Positions 1-6,383 of a DNA stretch of 9,850 bases are shown here, piece by piece; position 1 is the stretch's first letter, and each line of letters opens with the position of its first letter. The position numbers and the translations under genes are program-made. The stretch comes from Alkaliphilus sp. (lineage in GTDB: Bacteria > Bacillota > Clostridia > Peptostreptococcales > Thermotaleaceae). The notes beneath the pieces were generated by a model. That model had not been told where the DNA came from, did no database searches, and saw only the letters and a list, made by a program, of their open reading frames with translations. Location of the stretch: contig JAGXRU010000030.1 in NCBI GenBank assembly GCA_018335765.1, positions 1-9,850 on the forward strand, in the 5' to 3' direction.

Positions 1-1145
1 CCTTGATTTATCAATCTCTTGATAAGTGTATCTAACTTTTTAGTCTTTGCCATTCTTTCAATTCCATCAAAGTGACCAGATAGACCTTGTAGCTGACTAT
101 GAACCAAATCATCAATTTCATTAATAATCGTACAAATAAAAAAATCTTTATACCCAATATCAAAATCAAATCCTCTAAAAAAAGCAACGGATTCATGAGC
201 ACTTAATGCTTCTTCTGCTTTCGATATGAACTGCTTCTTCTCATTGGCTAAACTAAATGACTTTTCATGCTCAATAGGTAATAATCCCGACAACAAACAC
301 TGACGAGAAATTGACGTTATTGTTGGTACCATGGCATACATAAAATTTAAATCTACTTCAACATCTATATGCTTTTCAATAATCATCCAATCACTTATTG
401 ACATGCCATCCATTACAATCATAGCAGTCTTTTCCTTTTGCATTAACAAATAATCCATGACTTTAGATATGATTACAGGACCATTAAAATAGGATTTTCC
501 GGATAATTGTCCAAATTGGTTCATGATGAAATCATTGAATTTTCTAGAGATTCTATTTTCAATTTCAGAGTTTTTAAACCCAAACTTGGTTGACATGATA
601 TTTCTTTTTGCATTTAAGTAGGCAATTTTAAACCAGGCACTGTAATCCATATTATCTCGCAATATAGATATCACTTTTTCATCTATTTGATCAATATATG
701 TCTTTATATATGGGAAATCAAAAATTGTATTTTCAATAAAATCCTTTGTTTCTGCTTCAGAAGTTAAGTCATGATATAAATTATCACAAGCTATTACCAA
801 CAAATCGAAATCTATGTTTTTTGCATTTTCTAAAACATAGCTGTTTAACCTTGGGAAGATAACAGAATAATTGAGTTCACAAACCCTAAAATAGTTGTAT
901 ATATCATACGGGATATAGATCTCCTTGTTGACGATAACAAATACTTTTTCTTTAGGATTTTTCTTAATTTCACTTTCAAAAATAAAACGAAAGTTTTCAA
1001 CATCTTCATATTTAATTAATCGAAACCCGTACGCCTTTAATTCTGCGTCAAGATTTGCCTTGCCAAGTATATCTGCAAAGTCTTTCACTAGAATTAATCG
1101 TTCAAATTCTAAAGATAAAATTTCACGCATTAAATTAAAAAACAT
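1..1145 (-). CDS. pglZ: BREX PglZ, alkaline-phosphatase-superfamily protein, C-terminus outside window
   Basis: 381 complete codons are visible from ATG 1145-1143; the frame runs open through the window edge, so the C-terminal part is missing. The N-terminal 240 residues are a mixed alpha/beta region with no motif I recognise. The phosphatase-fold domain then starts with AMIVMDGMSISDW (241-253), where Asp246 is the predicted metal ligand. PTITSISR (274-281) follows, at the place of the nucleophile Thr/Ser, and then NEIDDLVH (342-349), another metal-site Asp/His cluster. The later SDHG-type metal motif expected in this fold would be beyond position 1. PglZ is one of the defining BREX proteins; the fold suggests metal-dependent phosphoester hydrolysis, but its substrate in defence is unresolved. 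The ATG lies 2 nt after the helicase stop and 7 nt after GGTGA, indicating translational coupling. A second in-frame ATG at codon 6 is a less likely start. The three motifs make the family secure. Confidence 0.9.
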   Translation of the reverse strand, partial: MFFNLMREILSLEFERLILVKDFADILGKANLDAELKAYGFRLIKYEDVENFRFIFESEIKKNPKEKVFVIVNKEIYIPYDIYNYFRVCELNYSVIFPRLNSYVLENAKNIDFDLLVIACDNLYHDLTSEAETKDFIENTIFDFPYIKTYIDQIDEKVISILRDNMDYSAWFKIAYLNAKRNIMSTKFGFKNSEIENRISRKFNDFIMNQFGQLSGKSYFNGPVIISKVMDYLLMQKEKTAMIVMDGMSISDWMIIEKHIDVEVDLNFMYAMVPTITSISRQCLLSGLLPIEHEKSFSLANEKKQFISKAEEALSAHESVAFFRGFDFDIGYKDFFICTIINEIDDLVHSQLQGLSGHFDGIERMAKTKKLDTLIKRLINQ

Positions 1146-1147
1146 AA

Positions 1148-3808
1148 TTATTTCACCAATTCAGCCATAAAAACAGGTTTTAGAACAGGTATGACTTTCT
1201 TTCTTCTTTCATACTCTTTTTGAATTTTTCTCTGTTCTATGTCAAGGGCTTTTAATTTTGATATCCTAATATTATCAATCCCTATTTTAATAGCTGCCTC
1301 TTTTCTTATTTCTATTGCATATTTATACTTTCTGAAGTCATCTTCGATTTTTGATTCATACTTAGTCTTCATTCCCATGAAAACATCGAAGGATAATTTT
1401 TTGGAAATCTCTTTAATTTTTTCATAGATTTCATTTTCAATATAATCAGATCCTTCAACAGCTATATTCATGTTGCTTTTAAACAGTTCGTCCCAAATTC
1501 TCTTACCTGACATTGGTCTTAAAACCATCGATTTTGTAACAAATACAGGAATAAACTGTCTGTACTGCATTTCATTATTTATAGACAATTCCCATAGTGA
1601 AAAATATCCATCTTCGTTTGGAAAATCCTTGATTGATATAATAGGGACTTTATCCATTTCACACCACTGTATGTCACTTCTTAAATGCCCCGCAATTATT
1701 GAATCTTTAAGACTTAATTTTCTATAATCTTGTTTTTGATTTTTCCACTTAGAATAATAACTTATGATTTTATCTAATGTAGATTCTAAATCAAAATAAT
1801 TATCCGTATAAATCTGTTCTTGTAAATCCTTTTCTTCTCGCATGATATCTTTGTACTGATTTTGAAACTTAATTTGTTCCTTCAGGTCCGCTTCAAGTTT
1901 ATTGGCATGATGTTCGATAAATTTGGGATTTTGAATAGACTGAATATAAACCTCTGTAAAATCCATTTCTGCTATTTCATTATCCAAAACATCAGACATT
2001 TTATTAATGCCTGTTTCTTCTAATATTGTTTCAAGCTTTTCTTCTAAAATGGCTCTTACACGATTCTCTACAGTCCCTGAGTTGACAAAATTATAAATCA
2101 CGACATCTCTCTTTTGACCAATACGATCAACCCTACCAATCCTCTGCTCTATTTTCATTGGATTCCACGGCAAATCATAATTAATCACTATATTTGAAAA
2201 CTGTAAGTTCAAGCCTTCTCCACCAGCATCTGTAGAGATTAATATATTCGTCGTTTCTTTAAATTCCTTCAGTACTTCATTACGCTGTTCAATACCCATA
2301 CTTCCATTGAGTATAGAAATGGAATAACCTTTTGTATGCAGAAAAAGTCTTAAATATTTTTGTGTCTCGACAAACTCTGTAAAAATAATCACTTTCATAG
2401 TAGCGTCAGATTCAAAAATTTTGTCGATGTGATCTAATAATATTTCAGCTTTTGCATCTAAAGACTGGTATTCTGCTTGCTTTGCAATTTCCAAGATATC
2501 TTTTAAATCCACTAACTCTTTCTTTAGATTTAAAGACACCACTTCCAAAGCTTCATCCATATTGTCTTCAAAATCAGATTCGACTAAATCATCAAAGCAT
2601 AAACTATGGATTTTACTTTGCTGGTTTTCTAAGATTTCGATTCTTCGTACCATACTATCTTTTATAGCAGCAGTACTACTGGTTGTTAATCTTTGCACCA
2701 AAACCATTAAAAAACCAATATACTGCTTTTTCTCTTTAATGGCTCGGTTATAGCCATTTTTTACGTATTCGGTTACTTTTTCATATAAAGCTTTTTGGTT
2801 ACTATGCTTTTCTTGCCACTCTACTTCAATCACTTTCGTCATTCTATCTTTAAAAAGCTTGTTGCCCTTATTGTCAATGGCTTCTCTTTTTTCCGTTCGA
2901 ATAACATAGCGGGTAACTTGTTCCTTAACCAAAGATTTAAAGTTTGGAAAGGCTTCCTTATCTAATAATCCTAATAACCTTAAAAAGGGTTCTGTTTTTC
3001 CAGAATGAGGTGTCGCTGTTAAGAGCAACATGTATGGGCTTGATTGACTTAACATATTACCAAGTTTGTATCTTGAAACTTCACTTGAGCTCCCTGCCAC
3101 ACGATGTGCTTCATCAATAATCACTAGGTCCCAACCACTATTGATAATCGAATAAACTCTCTCTTCGTTGTACTGCTGAATTCTTTCTTCTGTCCATCCT
3201 GCGCGTCTTTCTAAAGGTTTAATAGAATCCATAGGACTAATCACCTGATCAAACTGTCCATAAACATCATCTTTATCTGTGATTTTCTTTATGGTCTCAT
3301 AATCAGTAGGTAAGATCACATGAAAACGCTCTTCAAATTTCTCTTTCATCTCCATGTCCCATTGGGATACTAACCCTTTTGGACAAACAATCAGTATACG
3401 CTTTATGAGTCCCCTTGCCTTTAATTCCCGAATGATTAAGCCTGCTTCTATTGTTTTACCAAGTCCAACTTCATCTGCAAGTACATATCTTATTTTTGAA
3501 TCTGACAAAGCTCTTTTCAATACGTATAACTGGTGAGGCAAAGGAATAATTCCATGGGTTAATGAGCTGATAAATCCTTGTGAAGTTTCGTTTAAAAGCT
3601 TAGTTAGGCAGATTTTATACTTTACATAGTTTTCATCGATGTTTCCTTCAGCAAAATCAATCAAATCATCTTTACCAATAAACTCTATAGAATTTTTTAA
3701 TGGGTTATAGACTTTATACGCAATATGACCCCAAGTATCAAAAACTTCTAGCACTTGCAAGCGCTCTCCATTGTCATTATTCCTTAACCATTCACCAATT
3801 TTATACAT
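1148..3808 (-). CDS. brxHII: Snf2/RapA-like superfamily 2 helicase of BREX (BrxHII)
   Basis: 886 residues, a DNA-dependent ATPase/translocase of the Snf2 branch. The helicase motifs are complete: PLPHQ (89-93, Q-like), ADEVGLGKTIEAG (111-123, motif I, with the wording typical of RapA/HepA-like proteins), ILIVCPKGLVSQW (138-150, Ia), IDEAH (231-235, II), LTATP (263-267, III), VIIFTEF (473-479, IV), STDAGGEGLNLQ (525-536, V) and QRIGRVDRIGQ (555-565, VI). All key residues (Lys118, the DEAH box, Arg556/559/562) are present, so the motor should be active. Residues 1-85 form a small N-terminal domain. Residues about 620-886 are a charged, helical tail with no recognised motif. ATG 3808 follows GAGGG by 6 nt, and the gene begins 19 nt after the methyltransferase stop. 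It could be called a generic RapA-like or DISARM DrmD-like helicase in isolation. The BrxC, PglX and PglZ neighbours make BrxHII the best name. Confidence 0.9.
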   Translation of the reverse strand: MYKIGEWLRNNDNGERLQVLEVFDTWGHIAYKVYNPLKNSIEFIGKDDLIDFAEGNIDENYVKYKICLTKLLNETSQGFISSLTHGIIPLPHQLYVLKRALSDSKIRYVLADEVGLGKTIEAGLIIRELKARGLIKRILIVCPKGLVSQWDMEMKEKFEERFHVILPTDYETIKKITDKDDVYGQFDQVISPMDSIKPLERRAGWTEERIQQYNEERVYSIINSGWDLVIIDEAHRVAGSSSEVSRYKLGNMLSQSSPYMLLLTATPHSGKTEPFLRLLGLLDKEAFPNFKSLVKEQVTRYVIRTEKREAIDNKGNKLFKDRMTKVIEVEWQEKHSNQKALYEKVTEYVKNGYNRAIKEKKQYIGFLMVLVQRLTTSSTAAIKDSMVRRIEILENQQSKIHSLCFDDLVESDFEDNMDEALEVVSLNLKKELVDLKDILEIAKQAEYQSLDAKAEILLDHIDKIFESDATMKVIIFTEFVETQKYLRLFLHTKGYSISILNGSMGIEQRNEVLKEFKETTNILISTDAGGEGLNLQFSNIVINYDLPWNPMKIEQRIGRVDRIGQKRDVVIYNFVNSGTVENRVRAILEEKLETILEETGINKMSDVLDNEIAEMDFTEVYIQSIQNPKFIEHHANKLEADLKEQIKFQNQYKDIMREEKDLQEQIYTDNYFDLESTLDKIISYYSKWKNQKQDYRKLSLKDSIIAGHLRSDIQWCEMDKVPIISIKDFPNEDGYFSLWELSINNEMQYRQFIPVFVTKSMVLRPMSGKRIWDELFKSNMNIAVEGSDYIENEIYEKIKEISKKLSFDVFMGMKTKYESKIEDDFRKYKYAIEIRKEAAIKIGIDNIRISKLKALDIEQRKIQKEYERRKKVIPVLKPVFMAELVK
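1153..1157 (-). promoter_or_regulatory. Ribosome binding site of pglZ, embedded in the helicase 3' end
   Basis: GGTGA on the minus strand, seven nt before ATG 1145, formed by the last sense codons of the helicase gene (Leu-Val-Lys). It is weaker than the other two sites. With the stop codon only 2 nt before the ATG, start of pglZ translation probably depends on ribosomes terminating on the helicase message. Confidence 0.6.
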
Positions 3809-3814
3809 ATGAAT

Positions 3815-3819
3815 CCCTC
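3815..3819 (-). promoter_or_regulatory. Ribosome binding site of the helicase gene
   Basis: GAGGG on the minus strand, six nt before ATG 3808, lies in the 19-nt gap after the methyltransferase stop. The gap has room for this site and little else, so no separate promoter or terminator fits between the two genes. Confidence 0.75.
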
Positions 3820-3827
3820 AAATTCTT

Positions 3828-6383
3828 TTATTCTACTCTACTTAAACTAATATCATAGTACATCAATAACTTATCGTCTTCTTGAATAACCTTATCCGGA
3901 AGGCGATCAGCAGTTTTTACAATTAGGTTATAATTTTTCTCTTTCCATAACTTTGCAAAGCCAGCTCTTACTGCTTCCGTTCTAAACTTTTTGAGTTTAC
4001 CTTTGCTGTTTAAATATTCTTCAAATTCTTTAACGAGTTTTTTCTCGCGGAGTTTCATGACATCCGCAGCTTTTGTTGTATCAGGAATATACCATTTTCC
4101 ATTTTCGTCTTTTAAAAAGTTGTCTTCAAGTAAAACGGCTAATTCCGGTAATAATTCATGCTTTTCAATGGAGCGTATTTCCTTCATAAATTTTGGTTGA
4201 ATTTCCGCATAAGTCTGAGACATACTTAATTGTTGATAGAGCCACGCAATAGCAGATTTTTCGTCATTAACAAACATCACTAACTGCATAAACTCTACAT
4301 CCATTTTTAATCTTGCTTGGTCATATTCGTTGACTTGATCTTGCAGAAAATACATTCCATCTCTTTTAGCAAACTTCTCATCCAATTCTCTATAAAAATC
4401 AGAAGCATCTAACGGAATTGGGATACCTTGCATAATGTGATACGCTACCATTCTGTCGAATAATAAGAAGGCTTGTCTCTCAGCTACAATTTCTATTACA
4501 TCGTTGTATTTTACTACTACTGGTAGTTTTTCTAAATGTTGTCTTACAAAATCCCAAACTGTAAGTTCTGTTCCTGCATGTGATAAGATTTCTTTTCTGA
4601 AACTTTCTTTTGGCTTATAGGCAGATATTACAAGATCTTGTTTAGCAGCTGTTGTTGTTGTTACTTGTTTAAAGCTTCCTTGTATTTTATCTAAGGTTCT
4701 AACATCTGCTATTATAAATCCAGCTTTATTTAATGCTTCCTGAATTGCATTCCAAACAGCATTTTGTGTATTTGAAAATTCAACTGTTATCCATCTACCA
4801 GGTTTCAATATTCTAAAGTATTCTATAAAAGATTTAGTCATCAATTCTTGATACTCAAAAAGCCCCTTATTAGCGCTTTTATCTACAATTGCTTCTAATT
4901 CTTTATTTGTTTTAATTTTAAGCCAAGACTCCCAGATAAAACTTAATTCTGCGTAATTTAGATTGCTCCCAAACGGTGGATCTGTGAAAATATAATCAAT
5001 AGAATTATTAGGGACGTTTGACGCTTCTGTAAGTGAATTTAAACTTATAATCGGACTATTATTTTCTGCAATTTCAATTTTTGCTTTAATAATATCTCTT
5101 AACTTATTTTCAAACAACTCAAATACATTTCTTTCAAACGTAAGTGATGGAATGTATAACGTTCCGCTTAATCCACCAGTGCCTTTGAATCTAAATCGAT
5201 TCGTTTTATTTGCTCTCTGAATTGAAGCGGTAAAAACGAATAACAAATCATCCTTAAATTCTGATTTGTTAATTTCGTTAAGCAACGCTGAAAGAGCTAA
5301 TAAATTTCTTCTTGTAAAAAAATGATGAACATGAGTTATTCCATTTTTGTCATTTCTTCTTGATTCAGAGCCATCGCACATCCTATCACTTGGATGCCAA
5401 TAAGTAATCATAGAATTCTCGATTTCATTTATTACCTGAATATCATTTGCATCTGGTTTTTTCCAATATCTTGACGATCCAACTTGGTAATTTATTAAGA
5501 CAGGAATTGTTGAATAGATAGAAATATCTTTTAATAATGATTTATCATATCTTAATTCAGTTTTATTAACACATTTCTTCTTATTTAAGTCCACACCGCA
5601 ATTTTTGCACTTGAAAGAATTGCTAATTTCTTGCTTTTCTACATTCACAACAGCATCCCAATATATAATTTCCGTATTACAATTTGGACATATCAGTACG
5701 TCAGACCATATGATATTATTTATTATGCCTCTAATAGGATTATCTTGAAAAAAAGAACTATCATTATTCGAATGAGTCGTTTGATAAATCCGGCTGTGTT
5801 TTTCTACGCATTTACTTAATATTTTCTTCCCTTCATTTTCTAAAGCAAGGATATCACAGGTAGAATTGTACCTTGAAGCAATGAATGAAGCAACTGGAGA
5901 AATATCGCTTAATACTGCATATCTATTGCCCCATCTCACATTCTTCATATCATTTTCAATCGTTCTTTTAAATTCATCGCTTGGTTTACCACACTTTTCA
6001 GCTGCAATTCCAGTCATTCCAGTGCCACAAAAGCCATCAAAAACTATGTCTCCTGGCGAAGTATAATGCAGTATATATCTCATAATGGCTTTATAGGGTA
6101 CTTTTGTATGATAACTATGAGCATTGTATATTGAATCTCCTTTTCCCTCACTTACATCCGCTGCAAAAGGTTCTCTATGGTAGTCATCTGTTTCTTCATC
6201 ATAAGGTTTTCCAAATTCTTTTATAAAATCTTCAATAAATGGATTTGGACACGCCGTATAATAAGGTGGGTTGGATAGGGCGATGATGTCTTCATCGCTC
6301 CCAATCGGAAACCCTTCAATATGTCTAACCTTATCAATATCTTCTTTGGTTAGCTTTGTGTTCTCAAGGTCTTTAATACTCAT
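3828..6383 (-). CDS. pglX: BREX type 3 adenine-specific DNA methyltransferase with zinc ribbon (PglXI)
   Basis: 851 residues, predicted to transfer a methyl group from S-adenosylmethionine to adenine in DNA, marking host DNA as self. The start chosen is ATG 6383-6381, nine nt after GAGGAGG. A TTG at 6404 in the same frame is rejected because that SD would fall inside its coding sequence. Motifs in order: NPPYY at residues 38-42; FDGFCGTG at 115-122, the SAM-binding loop (motif I); CPNC (232-235) and CKNC (259-262), a four-cysteine zinc ribbon; HHFFTRRNLLALS at 353-365; and TDPPF at 467-471, the amino-methylase catalytic motif IV. Residues about 600-851 form a mostly helical C-terminal module with no enzyme motif. 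The long insert between motifs I and IV and the zinc ribbon fit the Zn-ribbon adenine methylase group (COG1743) named PglXI in BREX type 3, rather than the large PglX of type 1. The site specificity cannot be read from the sequence. Confidence 0.9.
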   Translation of the reverse strand: MSIKDLENTKLTKEDIDKVRHIEGFPIGSDEDIIALSNPPYYTACPNPFIEDFIKEFGKPYDEETDDYHREPFAADVSEGKGDSIYNAHSYHTKVPYKAIMRYILHYTSPGDIVFDGFCGTGMTGIAAEKCGKPSDEFKRTIENDMKNVRWGNRYAVLSDISPVASFIASRYNSTCDILALENEGKKILSKCVEKHSRIYQTTHSNNDSSFFQDNPIRGIINNIIWSDVLICPNCNTEIIYWDAVVNVEKQEISNSFKCKNCGVDLNKKKCVNKTELRYDKSLLKDISIYSTIPVLINYQVGSSRYWKKPDANDIQVINEIENSMITYWHPSDRMCDGSESRRNDKNGITHVHHFFTRRNLLALSALLNEINKSEFKDDLLFVFTASIQRANKTNRFRFKGTGGLSGTLYIPSLTFERNVFELFENKLRDIIKAKIEIAENNSPIISLNSLTEASNVPNNSIDYIFTDPPFGSNLNYAELSFIWESWLKIKTNKELEAIVDKSANKGLFEYQELMTKSFIEYFRILKPGRWITVEFSNTQNAVWNAIQEALNKAGFIIADVRTLDKIQGSFKQVTTTTAAKQDLVISAYKPKESFRKEILSHAGTELTVWDFVRQHLEKLPVVVKYNDVIEIVAERQAFLLFDRMVAYHIMQGIPIPLDASDFYRELDEKFAKRDGMYFLQDQVNEYDQARLKMDVEFMQLVMFVNDEKSAIAWLYQQLSMSQTYAEIQPKFMKEIRSIEKHELLPELAVLLEDNFLKDENGKWYIPDTTKAADVMKLREKKLVKEFEEYLNSKGKLKKFRTEAVRAGFAKLWKEKNYNLIVKTADRLPDKVIQEDDKLLMYYDISLSRVE

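Noticed and set aside
1134..1145. Six-T run directly after the pglZ ATG as a frameshift signal
   Set aside because: The codon boundaries (TTT TTT AAT) do not place a slippery heptamer in frame, and a start-proximal shift has no sensible product.
925..1170. Plus-strand open frame of 81 codons across the helicase/pglZ junction
   Set aside because: It is antisense to two well-supported genes, has no clear ribosome site, and its Ser/Lys/Ile-rich product looks like the complement of AT-rich coding DNA.
4647..4664. Short GTT/AAC triplet repeat in pglX, encoding a run of threonines
   Set aside because: Only about four units, and a triplet change would not shift the frame. It lies in the C-terminal part of the catalytic domain as an ordinary Thr run.
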